From: Omphiscola glabra
Lineage: Eukaryota > Mollusca > Gastropoda > Lymnaeidae
Direction: 5' to 3'
Length of the DNA: 64,000 bases
NCBI GenBank assembly: GCA_964017045.1
Contig: OZ024810.1
Coordinates: 6,201,062 to 6,265,061, forward strand
Shown here: positions 39,116 through 51,712 of the stretch, in pieces
How positions within the stretch are numbered: position 1 is the stretch's first letter
Layout: each line of letters begins with the position of its first letter
Notes under the pieces: generated by a model
Told to the model about the DNA's origin: nothing
Database searches by the model: none
What the model saw: only the letters and a program-made list of their open reading frames with translations
Position numbers and translations under genes: made by a program

Positions 39116-39849
39116 AACTTTAGACTTGACTACCACTAATGTTCTTTTTATTTATTTCCTGAAAAATTAAAAGACAATTTCTCATTGGTAATCATATTTT
39201 TTTTAAATATTTGAATTTTGTTGTTTTCTCTTTGATAGTAGATATTTTACAATTTTAAATATACTCAAATACATTTCATACACAAATGAAGTAATATTGG
39301 TGAACTGATTGCTTACTAATCGCTATGATGGAAATTTGGAAAGGTCATGCTTATTCGGGGCACTATAATTCTGCGTTTGTGGTTATGCTGTGCATATAAT
39401 TGATATCAGGGGACTTGTGCGCAGAGACGTCGATAAATAGCGGGGAAATCTTTTACTTTATTCTGATTATGAAAATTACGAAAATGCAGATTTGTACGTA
39501 TGAAAATAAAAGAATAAAAGTTTGCCTCTTATTATGAGGTGACGTCAGCTTCAGATGTTTACACGATTTACAATGTCGAGATTTACTATAAAAGTCTATT
39601 GGTCGTGTCGTTTGGGAAAGGGCCTGTCACAAAGAGGGTCCGGTTCTTTGGGAACCCTAGCAGTGATTCGACGTGTACCGGGAGCTGGACTCAATTATTA
39701 TGCAGTTTACCAAACTAATGACCAGGGCGATTCACATGACCTCGGAACACTCAAGTCATTTTTAGAAGAGCTTTTACCTATGAACCTTTTCTTTGAGATG
39801 ATAATCAACAAGAGATTGATTAAACATAGCGCACGTCTTTTACAATCAT

Positions 39850-40395
39850 CACGCGTCAGTTCTTCTATACATCTGTTCACGTGTTAGTTCTTCTACATCT
39901 GTTCATATATTAGTTCTTCTACATCTGTTCACGTGTTAGTTTTTCTACATCTGTTCATGTGTTAGTTTTTCTTCACGTGTTAGTTCTTCTACATCTGTTC
40001 ACGTGTTAGTTTTTCTACATCTGTTCATGTATTAGTTCTTTTACATCAGTTCACGTTTTAGTTCTTCTACATCTGTTCACGTTTTAGTTCTTCTACATCT
40101 GTTCACGTGTTAGTTCTTCTACATCTGTTCACGTATTAGTTCTTCTACATCTGTTCACGTATTAGTACTTCTACACCTGTTCACATATTATTTCTTCTAC
40201 ACCTGTTCACATATTAGTTCTTCTTCATCTGTTCACGTATTAGTACTTCTACACCTGTTGACATATTAGTTCTTCTACATCTGTTCACGCGTCAGTTCTC
40301 ATAATCTCCTCACGTATTAGTACTTCTACATCTGTTCACATATTATTTCTTCTACACCTGTTCACATGTCAATTCTTCTTCATCTGCTCACGTGC
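39850..40395. repeat. Minisatellite, 26-bp unit x about 20
   Basis: Unit AGTTCTTCTACATCTGTTCA followed by CGTGTT/CATATT variants, with a few internal deletions. It ends directly before the gypsy protease segment. Confidence 0.85.
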
Positions 40396-40632
40396 CAGGT
40401 GATTTTTCCAGTCTTTGACCAATTCAATATCTTACGAGATACTGGTGCTTCACCGTCCTTACTACATGAGGGTTTACTTCCATTGTCAGAAACTACTGAT
40501 ACTGGGAGCAACAGCATGTTACGAGAGGTAGAGCTGGGATGTATTGATGTAACTTTACATCGTATCAACCTCAAATCATTACCACTAGACGGCATCTCGT
40601 TGCTACTAGGCAATGACTTAGCTGGTGGGACT
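40396..40632 (+). pseudogene. Retroelement aspartic protease segment
   Basis: Catalytic DTGA at 40438 (DTGASPSLLHEGLLPLS) and a C-terminal GISLLLGNDLAGG block. Runs straight into the integrase without the usual spacer, so part of the protein between the two has been lost. Confidence 0.7.
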
Positions 40633-41620
40633 TCACACTTCTTTTGGCCCAAAATGAAGAAAGATGTGGTTGACTACTGCAGATCATGTCATACTTTTCA
40701 GGTGGTAGGGAAACCAAATCAGAAGATATCAGCAGCTCCTCTTAACGCATTCCAGCTTCTGAAGAACTATTCAGTAGCGTCATAATAGACTGCGTTGGAC
40801 CTCTCACAAAGACAAAATCAGGTCACCAATACGTGCTGTCAATCATGTGTGTGTCAACAAGGTTCCCAGAAGCGATAATTCCTCTTCGCAATATCAAGAT
40901 TCCGAACATCGTCAAGGCCATGACGAAGTTTTTTTTAACATTGTTTGGTCTTCCGAAGTCTTTACGGTCCGACCAAGGAACCAACTTCAAGGCTGGACTT
41001 TTCAAACAAGTGAGGAACCAATTGGGTATATAACACTGACGAGTGCATATGCATCCTGAGTCGCAGGGAGCACTTGAGCGATTCCATCAGACATTAAAGA
41101 ACATGATGAGAACGTACTGCCTACAGCAAGAGAAAGAATGGGATGAAGGGATCAACATGCTACTGTTCGCCGTAAGAGAAGCAGTTCAAGAATAACTTGG
41201 ATTCAGCTCCTTCGAACTGGTGTTTGGCCATACGGTTCACGGCCCCTTAAACTTTTAAAAGACACGTGGATGTCATCGACACCCACTGAAGGACTTTTGG
41301 ACTATGTCTTAAAGTTTAAAACTAAACTTTTTAATGCCGTTAATTTGGCTAAATCACATTAAAAGATTTTCAATCTATAAATGAAAGTTTGGTACGACAA
41401 ATAGTCCAAATTCAGACAGTTTGCTTCAGGGGACAAAGTGCTTGTACTTTTGCCGATACCAGAGCAGGCACTACAAGCAAGATATTTTGGTCTTTATATA
41501 GTTGAGTCCAAAGTTAAGGATTTAAATTAAATTGTGTTAACACCAGATCGTAAAAGAACGGAACAGTTATGGCACATTAATATATTAAAAGAATATGTAG
41601 AAAGAAAATGTGATGATAAT
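40633..41620 (+). pseudogene. Integrase (H2C2 zinc finger, rve core, C-terminal domain)
   Basis: SHFFWPKMKKDVVDYCRSCH is the zinc-binding end; the core includes SIMCVSTRFPEAI, GLPKSLRSDQGTNF, and a YHPESQGALERFHQ-type block at about 41045 in another frame. A GDKVLVLLP block and WHINILKEY mark the C-terminal region. Several frameshifts and stops. Confidence 0.75.
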
Positions 41621-41929
41621 TGTCCATCCTCAGAAACTAATATTCACACAATCTCAACTGTAACTTCAGTAATTAAAGAAAATGTTACTGAAACCTTTGA
41701 TAGTGTCCCAGAAAAAGTTGGTCATTACAAACTTAAAAATTCAGAAATGCTGGCCAACTTAGATAAGAAACTAGGACATTTGTCATGGTCAGAGAAGTCT
41801 GTTATTGCAGATTTTGTTTCACTTTTCCCTGACGTGCCTACTAAAACCAACATTGCTGTACACGATGTTGACCTTGGCAATGCAGTTCCGGTCAAGCAAT
41901 ACCCCTAGAGGGTAAATCCGGAAAAACTT

Positions 41930-43140
41930 TGAAATAATCCGGTCTGAAATAAAATACATGCTTGAAAATGCTATATTGAACCAAGCTCTAGTAACTGGAG
42001 TTCTCCATCTATTTTAGTCCCAAAGCCTGACAAAAGTTACAGGTTTTGCACTGATTTCCGGAAAGTGAATTCAGTTACAAAGTCTGATTCCTTTCCGATT
42101 CCAAGGATAGACGATCTTATAGATCGAATAGTCCATGCCAAATATGTGACCAAGATATACCTACTACCAGGTTATTGGCAGTTTCCTCTAATATCTGACA
42201 CATCAAAGGAAATCTCTGCTTTCTTTACTCCTGATGGTTTATACCAATATAAAGTAAGGCCGTTTGGAATGAAAAATGCCCCAGCTACATTCCAACGTCT
42301 AGTTAATAACATTATTGCTGACCAGGAAAATTGCAGTGCCTATATTGATGATGTAATAATTTACAGTCAAGCTTTTTAAAATCATGTAAACCATTTGAGA
42401 TCTATGTTTAAAAAATTCTTGCAGGCAAAAGTATAGGTAAATTTAAATAAGTGTGAACTTTGTCATGCAACTGTGGAATATTTGAGTCACATAATGGGTC
42501 AAGGTCATGTAAAGCCTGTTCAAGCTAAGGTAAATGCTATTATATCACTTCCACCACCCACTACTAGAAAAAAAATTAATGAGATTTTGGGAATGGCAGG
42601 CTATTATAGGAAATTTTGCAATAACCGTCTCAGTTATTGCTTCTCACCTAACTAATAGTATCTTTAAAAAAATGCAAACTTTCATTGATTAGATGCTTGT
42701 CAGGAAGCATTCGAAAATATTTAAAATATACTAGCTAATGTTCCTGTTCTCATTGCATCAGACTTTAACTAATAGTTTAAATTAGCTGTAAATGCCAGTG
42801 ACGTTGGCATTGGTGCAGTTCTTTTTCAAGAAGATGACCACAGTGTAGATCATCCTGTCTATTATTTCTCAAAGAAATTTAACTCCAATCAGAAAAACTA
42901 TTCCACTGTAGAAAAAGAATGTTTAGGTTTAATTCTTGTTCTGCAACATTTTGATTTTTATGTCAGTTGTTTCTTACATTCAGTACTTGTTTTTACTGAT
43001 CGTTTAACATTTTTAAATAAGATGGTCTCCAAAATTCAAAGATTGTTAAGATGGAGTCTATTTTTGCAAGAGTATAGTTTGGACATAAAACATGTCAAAG
43101 GCAAAGATAATATTATTGCTGATACTTGGTCCATAAATTA
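41930..43140 (+). pseudogene. Reverse transcriptase and RNase H of the gypsy element
   Basis: RT: SYRFCTDFRKVNSVTK, KIYLLPGYWQFPL, YKVRPFGMKNAPATFQRL and the active-site YIDDVIIYS at 42341. RNase H: KLAVNASDVGIGAVLF, NYSTVEKECLGLILVLQHF, QRLLRWSLFLQEYSL and a DNIIADT end near 43125. In-frame stops at about 41907, 42378, 42436 and 42652 inactivate it. The RT follows the integrase. Confidence 0.8.
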
Positions 43141-43294
43141 ATTTTCACTGTACATAAATTATGTAATTGCTTATAAGCTGTTAGGAAGGTTTTGTTTAAT
43201 ATTTTGAAGGGAAGAAATGTATTTTCTTTTACTTCTTTCATGGAAAAAGAATTACATTTAAAAAAAAGAATTTTTTTTTTTTAAAGAGGAGAGG

Positions 43295-43409
43295 TGTTAT
43301 GTAGACGACGTGTTTACATCATCTTTCTCCTTGAATTAACTGTAGCTGACCCCAAGCTCTGAACCGCATTTAGTGTTTGGCTAGCTAAAAATAGTCCCTC
43401 TTGACCTTA
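43295..43409 (+). mobile_element. 3' LTR of the gypsy element, left piece
   Basis: Starts TGTTATGTAGACGACGTG directly after the polypurine tract. Broken at 43409/43410 by the Helitron array and resumed at 56695. Confidence 0.75.
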
Positions 43410-44594
43410 TCATATCATATCATATCATATCATATCATATCATATATATATATAAAAGTGAAAATTTGTGGGTTTGTTTGTGTGTCTGTTCCACAAAGGC
43501 TTTTACGCGGATTGATGGATCTTGACCAAACTTGGCACATATATCCATCATTATCCAGAAGGAACTCTTAAGGGGTTGAGAACTTTTAATAACATTTCGT
43601 TTGGGGCCGGGGGCCCCGAATTCGTTTTTTTCTTATATGAGCTATATAAATATCGAGAGGGTTAATACTCCTACATGAATGGATGGATCTTGATCAAATT
43701 TAGTACAAGTACACTTGATTATCGATATTCAAATACCGAAGGGTACTGAACTCATAATATCCATTCTTCTGGGGCCGGGGGCCCCATTTCATTTTTCCTT
43801 ATATAAGCTATGTAAACATTAATAGGCTTAGACAACACTATAGGTTCTATGTGAATTGATGGCTGTAGGCCTAGGGTGGTAGCAATTCACTTCACTGTCC
43901 GTACTGAAACATCGGTGGATTTAAAACTAATAATATCCAATATAGAATTTTCCAGAAACTTCGATAACTTTAAAACGCTATATCTATGGGATTATTCAAT
44001 AGATTTTAATGGGACAAATTAAAACTTTTAACTTCATAACTTACCTGAATGATTTTTATAGGGCCCCATCTCAGTCAAAAACTAATTCGGTTCAATTCTG
44101 GAATGGGCCCCCGGGGCCCATCTTTTAACTTAAATGTACTTTAGTTGTAAAAACGCATTTAGCTGTATAATTTTTCGTATTCGAAGAATAATTACTTAGA
44201 AAAGACAGTTTTTACACAGTTCGAGGAGGATAACACATTTAATCTAGAATGTTCCAGAAAGTTCTATAGGTCAATAGGCTTAATACTCCTACATGGATGG
44301 ATATATCTTGATCAAATTTGGCACATATATCCATCATTATTCGGAAAAAACGCTGAAGGGTATATGAAATTTTTATGACACTCTGTTTGGGGCCGGGGGC
44401 CTCATTTCATTTTTCCTTATATGAGCTATATAAATATCAATAGGCTTATACAACACTACAGCTTATATGTGAATAGATCGATATAGGTCAAGATGGAACG
44501 GGATCCCATAGAGAACAGTATAGTAACGGGATCTGTGGGTCACCGGGATCGGGGTCCTAATGCAATCCCGGGCCCCGCCGGGTATATCGGCTAG
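43410..44594 (+). mobile_element. Helitron unit 1
   Basis: Begins TC followed by a (CATAT)n run; ends CCCCGCCGGGTATATCGGCTAG. First unit, next to the host A of the LTR. Confidence 0.75.
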
Positions 44595-45564
44595 TATATA
44601 TATAAAAGTGAAAATTTGTTTGTTTGTGGGTTTGTCTGTTCCACAAAGGCTTTTAAACGAATAGATGGATCTTGACCAAACTTAACACATATATCCATCA
44701 TTATCCAGAAGGAACTCTTATGGGGTTGAGAACTTTTTATGACATTCCGTTTGGGGCCGGGGGCCCCGAATTCGTTTTTTTCTAATATAAGCTATATAAA
44801 TATCAAGATGCTTAATACTCCTACATGAATGGATGGATCTTGACCAAACTTAGTACACGTACACTTGATTATCCATATTCAAGTACCGAAGGGTAGTGAA
44901 CTCATAATATCCATTCCTCTGGGGCCGGGGGCCCCATTTCATTTTTCCTTATATAGGCTATATAAATATTAGTAGGCTTTGACAACTCTATAGGTTCTAT
45001 GTGAATTGATGGATATAGGCCTAGGGTGATAGCAATGCACTTCACTGTCCGTACTGCAACATCGGTGGATTTAAAACTAAGAATATCCAATCTAGAATTT
45101 TTCAGAAAGTTCCATAACCTTAAAACGCTATATCTATGGCATTATTCAATAGATGTTAATGGGCAAAATTTAAATTTTTATTTTCATAACTTACCTGAAT
45201 GATTTTTATAGGGCCCCGTCTCAGGCAACTAATTCGGTACAATTCTGGAATGGGCACCCGGGGCCCCTCTTTTAACTTAAATGTACTACAGTTATAGAAA
45301 TGCATTAAGTTGTATAATTTTTCGTATTCACATAATAAATACCTAGAAAAGACCGTTTTTACAAAGTTCGAGAAGGACTTTACATTTAATCTATAATGTT
45401 CCAGAAAGTTCGATAACTTTAAACGCTATATCTATGTCACGATTAAATCGGGATCCTATCGGGAAATGGGATAACATTAGAAAGGAGGAACCCTAGATGG
45501 AACGGGATCTGTAGGCCATCGGGGTCCTAATGCAATCCCGGGCCACGCTGGGTATATCGGCTAG
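44595..45564 (+). mobile_element. Helitron unit 2
   Basis: Starts TATATATATAAAAGTG directly after the CTAG of unit 1; ends GCTGGGTATATCGGCTAG. Confidence 0.75.
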
Positions 45565-46282
45565 TCATATCATATCATATCATATCATATATATATATAA
45601 AAGTGAAAATTTGTGGGTTTGTTTGTGTGTCTGTTCCACAAAGGCTTTTACACGGATTGATGGATCTTGACCAAACTTGGCACATATATCCATCATTATC
45701 CAGAAGGAACTCTTAAGGGGATGAGAACTTTTAATAACATTTCGTTTGGGGTCGGGGGTCCCGAATTCGTTTTTTTCTTATATGAGCTATATAAATATCA
45801 ATAGGTTTAATACTCCTACATGAATGGATTGATATTGACCAAACTTAGTACATATACACTTGATTATCCATACTTAAATACTAAAGGTTACTGAACTCAT
45901 AATATCCATCCCTCTGGGGCCGGGGACCCCATTTCATTTTTCTTTATATGAGCTATATAAATAGCGATAGGCTTAGACAACACTATAGTTTCTATGTCAA
46001 TTGATGGATATGGGCCTAGGGTGGTAGCAATACACTTCACTGTCCGTACAGAAATATCGGTGGATGTAAAACTAATAATATCCAATCTAGAATTTTCCAT
46101 AAAGTTCGATATTCTTAAAATGCTATATCTATGCCATTATTCAATAGATTTTATCGGGAAAGGGGATAACATTAGAAAGCATGGTCCTTAGATGGAACGG
46201 GATCCTACAGAGAACGGGATCTGTAGGCCATCGGGATCGGGGTCCTAATGCAATCCTGGGCCACGCCGGGTATATCGGCTAG
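45565..46282 (+). mobile_element. Helitron unit 3 (short)
   Basis: Starts TC plus (CATAT)5. About 0.7 kb, with fewer internal modules. Confidence 0.75.
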
Positions 46283-47619
46283 TCATATCATATCATATCA
46301 TATCATATCATATATATATATAAAAGTGAAAATTTGTTTGTTTGTCTGTTCCACAAAGGCTTTTACACGGATTGATGGATCTTGACCAAACTTGGCACAT
46401 ATATCCATGGTTATCCAGAAGGAACTCTTAAGGGGTCGAGAACTTTTAATAACATTTCGCGTGGGGCCGGGGGCCCCGAATTCGTTTTTTTCTTATATGA
46501 GCTATATAAAAATATTACAAACAAATACTCCTACGTGAATGGATGGATATCGATCAAACTTAGTACACGTACACTTGATTATCCATATTCAAATACCGAA
46601 GGGTACTGAACTCATAATATCCATTCTCCTGGGGCCGGGGGCCCCATTTCGTTTTTCCTTATATGAGATATATAAATATCGATAGGCTTAATACTCCTAC
46701 ATGAATGGATTGATCTTGACCAAACTTAGTATATATACATTTGATTATCCATATTTAAATACTAAAGGGTACTGAACTCATAATATCCATCCCTCTGGGG
46801 CCGTGGGCCCCAATTCATTTTTCCTTATATGAGCTATATAAATATCGATAGGCTTTGACAACACTATAGTTTCTATGTGAATTGATGGATATAGACCTAG
46901 GGTTAGCGCAATACACATCACTGTCCGTATTGAAATATCGGTGGATTTAAAACTAATGATATCCAATCTAGAACTTTTCAGACAGTTCGATCAATTTAAA
47001 ACGCTATGTGTATGGCATTATTCAATATATTTTAATGGGGCAAATTTTAAATTTTAACTTCATAACTTACCTTAATGATTTTTATAGGGCCCCATCGCAG
47101 GCAAAACTAATTCGGTACAATTAAGGAATGGGCCCCCGGGGCCCCTCTTTTAATTTAAATGTTTTATAGTTATAGAAATTCATTTAGTCGTATAATTTTT
47201 CGTATTCGAAGAATAATTATTACTAATAAAAGACTGTTTTTACACAGTTCGGGGAGGATAATACATTTAATCTAGAAGGTTCCAGAAAGTTCTATAGGTC
47301 AATAGGCTTATACAACACTATAGTTTCTATGTCATTTGATGGATATAGGCCTAGGGTGGTAGCAATACACTTCACTGTCCGTTTTTAGATATCGGTGTAA
47401 TTAAAACTAAGAATATCCAATGTAGAATTTTCCAGAAAGTTCGATATCTTTAAAAAGCTAAATCTATGTCACGATCAAATCAGGAAATGGGATAACATTA
47501 TAAAGGAGGAACCCTAGATGGAACGGGATCCCACAGAGAACAGTATCCTAACGGGATCTGTAGGTCACCGGGATCGGGGTCCTAATGCAATCCCGGGCCA
47601 CGCCGGGTATATCGGCTAG
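46283..47619 (+). mobile_element. Helitron unit 4
   Basis: Starts TC plus (CATAT)5-6. From 46308 on it is identical to unit 6. Confidence 0.8.
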
Positions 47620-48797
47620 TATATATATAAAAGTGAAAATTTGTTTGTTTGTTTGTGGGTCTGTTCCACAAAGGCTTTTACACGGATTGATGGATCTTGA
47701 CCAAACTTGGCAGATATATCCATCGTTATCCAGAAAGAACTCTTAAGGGGTTGAGAACTTTTAATAACATTTCATGTGGGGCCGGGGGCCCCGAATTCGT
47801 TTTTTTCTTATATGAGCTATATAAAAAAATTACAAACAAATACTCCTATGTGAATGGATGGATATCGATCAAACTTAGTACACGTACACTTGATTATCCA
47901 TATTCAAATACCAAAGGGTACTGAACTCATAATATCCATTCTTCTGGGGCCGGGGGCCCCATTTCATTTTTCCTTATATGAGCTATATAAATAGCGATAG
48001 GCTTAATAATAATACTTACTACATGAGTTGATGGATCTTGACCGAACTTAGTTCACATACACTTGATTATCCATACTCAAATACTAAAGGGTACCGAACT
48101 CATAATATCCATTCCTGGGGGGCCGGGGGCCCCATTTAATTTTTCCTTATATAAGCTATATAAATATTAATAGGCTCTGAAAACACTTTAGGTTCTATGT
48201 GATTTGATGGATATAGGCCTAGAGTGGTAATAATGCACTTCACTGTCCGTACTGAAACATCGATGGATTTAAAACTAATAATATCCAATCTAGAATTTTC
48301 TAGAAAGTTCGATAACTTTAAAACGCTATATTTATGGCATTATTCAATAGATTTTAATGGGACAAATTTAAAATTTAACTTCGTAACTTACCTGAATGAT
48401 ATTTATAGGGCCTCATCTCAGGCAAAACTAATTCAGTACAATTATGGAATGGGCCCCCGGGGCCCCTCTTTTAACTTAAATGTACTACAGTTATAGAAAT
48501 GCATTTTGTCGTATAATTTTTCAAGTTTACAAAATAATTACTTAAACAAGACAGTTTTTACACAGTTCGAGGAGGATAATACATTTAATCTAGAATGTTC
48601 CAGAAAGTCCCATAGCTTTAAACGCAATATCTATGTCACAATCAAATCGGGATCCTATCGGGAAATGGGATAACATTGGAAAGGAGGAACCCTAGATGGA
48701 ACGGGATCCCACAGAGAACAGTATCCTAACGGGATCTGTAGGTCACCGGGATCGGGGTCCTAATGCAATCCCGGGCCACGCCGGGTATATCGGCTAG
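47620..48797 (+). mobile_element. Helitron unit 5
   Basis: First 116 bases are identical to the start of unit 7, then diverges. Ends GCCGGGTATATCGGCTAG. Confidence 0.75.
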
Positions 48798-50109
48798 TCA
48801 TATATATATATAAAAGTGAAAATTTGTTTGTTTGTCTGTTCCACAAAGGCTTTTACACGGATTGATGGATCTTGACCAAACTTGGCACATATATCCATGG
48901 TTATCCAGAAGGAACTCTTAAGGGGTCGAGAACTTTTAATAACATTTCGCGTGGGGCCGGGGGCCCCGAATTCGTTTTTTTCTTATATGAGCTATATAAA
49001 AATATTACAAACAAATACTCCTACGTGAATGGATGGATATCGATCAAACTTAGTACACGTACACTTGATTATCCATATTCAAATACCGAAGGGTACTGAA
49101 CTCATAATATCCATTCTCCTGGGGCCGGGGGCCCCATTTCGTTTTTCCTTATATGAGATATATAAATATCGATAGGCTTAATACTCCTACATGAATGGAT
49201 TGATCTTGACCAAACTTAGTATATATACATTTGATTATCCATATTTAAATACTAAAGGGTACTGAACTCATAATATCCATCCCTCTGGGGCCGTGGGCCC
49301 CAATTCATTTTTCCTTATATGAGCTATATAAATATCGATAGGCTTTGACAACACTATAGTTTCTATGTGAATTGATGGATATAGACCTAGGGTTAGCGCA
49401 ATACACATCACTGTCCGTATTGAAATATCGGTGGATTTAAAACTAATGATATCCAATCTAGAACTTTTCAGACAGTTCGATCAATTTAAAACGCTATGTG
49501 TATGGCATTATTCAATATATTTTAATGGGGCAAATTTTAAATTTTAACTTCATAACTTACCTTAATGATTTTTATAGGGCCCCATCGCAGGCAAAACTAA
49601 TTCGGTACAATTAAGGAATGGGCCCCCGGGGCCCCTCTTTTAATTTAAATGTTTTATAGTTATAGAAATTCATTTAGTCGTATAATTTTTCGTATTCGAA
49701 GAATAATTATTACTAATAAAAGACTGTTTTTACACAGTTCGGGGAGGATAATACATTTAATCTAGAAGGTTCCAGAAAGTTCTATAGGTCAATAGGCTTA
49801 TACAACACTATAGTTTCTATGTCATTTGATGGATATAGGCCTAGGGTGGTAGCAATACACTTCACTGTCCGTTTTTAGATATCGGTGTAATTAAAACTAA
49901 GAATATCCAATGTAGAATTTTCCAGAAAGTTCGATATCTTTAAAAAGCTAAATCTATGTCACGATCAAATCAGGAAATGGGATAACATTATAAAGGAGGA
50001 ACCCTAGATGGAACGGGATCCCACAGAGAACAGTATCCTAACGGGATCTGTAGGTCACCGGGATCGGGGTCCTAATGCAATCCCGGGCCACGCCGGGTAT
50101 ATCGGCTAG
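48798..50109 (+). mobile_element. Helitron unit 6
   Basis: Starts TCATATATATATATAAAAG directly after CTAG. Identical to unit 4 base for base as far as I can compare by eye. Confidence 0.8.
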
Positions 50110-51712
50110 TATATATATAAAAGTGAAAATTTGTTTGTTTGTTTGTGGGTCTGTTCCACAAAGGCTTTTACACGGATTGATGGATCTTGACCAAACTTGG
50201 CAGATATATCCATCGTTATCCAGAAGGAACTCTTACGGGGTTGAGAACTTTTAATAACATTTTGTGTGGGGCCGGGGGCCCCGAATTCGTTTTTTTCTTA
50301 TATGAGCTTTATAAATATCAAGAGGCTTAATACTCCTACATGAATGGATGGATCTCGACCAAACTTAGTACACATTTACTTGATTATCCATACTCAAATA
50401 CTAAAGGGTACTGAACTCATAATATCCATTCCTCTGGGGCCGGGGGCTCCATTTCATTTTTCCTTATATAAGCTATATAAATATCAATAGATATAATTCT
50501 CCTATATGAATAGATGGATCTTGACTAAACCTAGTACAAGTACACTTGATTATCCATATTTATGTACCGAAGGGTACTGAACTCATAATATCCATTCCTC
50601 TGGGGCCGGGGGCCCCGTTTCATTTTTCCTTATATGAGCTATATAAATATCAATAGGCTTAGACAACACTATAGTTTCTATGTAAATTGATGGATATAGT
50701 CCAAGCGTGGTAGCAATACACTTCACTGTCCGTACTGAAATATTGTTGGATGTAAAACTAATAATATCCAATCTAGAATTTTCCAGAAAGTTCGATAACT
50801 TTAAAACGCTATATCTATGGCATTATTCAATAGATTTTATTGGGACAAATTAAAAATTTTAGCGTCATAACTTAGTAGAATAATTTTTATTGGGCCCCAT
50901 CTGTTAAAAATTGTTGGTAAAATTATGGAATGGGCCCCCCTCTTTTAACATATATGTACTATAGTTATAGAAATGCATTTAGTTGAATAACTTTTCGTAT
51001 TCGAAGAATAATTACTCAGAAAAGACAGTTTTTATACAGTTCGATGAGGATAATACATTTAATCTAGAATGTTCCAGAAAGTTCTATAGGTCAATAGACT
51101 TAAATCTCCTAGAATAATGGATGGATCTTGACGAAATTTGGCACATATATCCATCATTATCCGGAAAGATCTATTAAAGGGTTATGGACTTTTTATGACA
51201 TTCCGTTTGGGGCCGGGGTCCCAAAATGTAGTTTTTTCCTATATAAGCTATATAAATAAAATGACCAACAAATACTCCTACATGAATAGATAGATCTTGA
51301 ACAAACTTATTTCACATACACTTTATTATCCATATGCAAATACCGAAGTGTACTGAACTTATAATATCCATTTCTCTGGGGCCGGTGGCCCCATTTAATT
51401 TTTCCTTATATAAGCTATGTATAAATATCAATAGGCTTAGACCGGTAACCCACCGGTATCGGGATCCGACAGCTATCGTTATCCCACTGGTATCGAGATA
51501 CCACCGGGATCGGAATACCGACGGGATTGGGATCATACCGGAATTGGTATCTAGAGGGATCAAAATCCCACCGGGAAACGGTATACTAACGGGAGCGGGA
51601 TACCGACAGGATTGGGAGCCCACCGGGATCGGAATAATTATAAGGCTGAAGACTGTTGAAGTTCCTTCGTTCCGAATGCTATCCCGGCAAATTTGCCGGG
51701 TACATCCGCTAG
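50110..51712 (+). mobile_element. Helitron unit 7 (variant 3' end)
   Basis: The 3' hairpin is CCCGGCAAATTTGCCGGG, a perfect 9-bp palindrome at 51683-51700, followed by TACATCCGCTAG. Before it, 51440-51640 holds ~20-bp degenerate repeats of the CACCGGGATCGGAATACC type. A different subfamily from its neighbours. Confidence 0.75.

Larger units (their letters stand above)
40396..43294 (+). mobile_element. Ty3/gypsy retrotransposon internal region, 5' truncated
   Basis: Domains run protease, integrase, reverse transcriptase, RNase H, then polypurine tract (AAAGAGGAGAGG, 43283-43294) and the LTR start at 43295. No gag, primer-binding site or 5' LTR is visible. A minisatellite occupies the 5' side. 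Confidence 0.8.

Noticed and set aside
39555..39887. 110-codon frame before the gypsy element as gag
   Set aside because: No zinc knuckle or gag-like feature. The frame ends in the 26-bp minisatellite.
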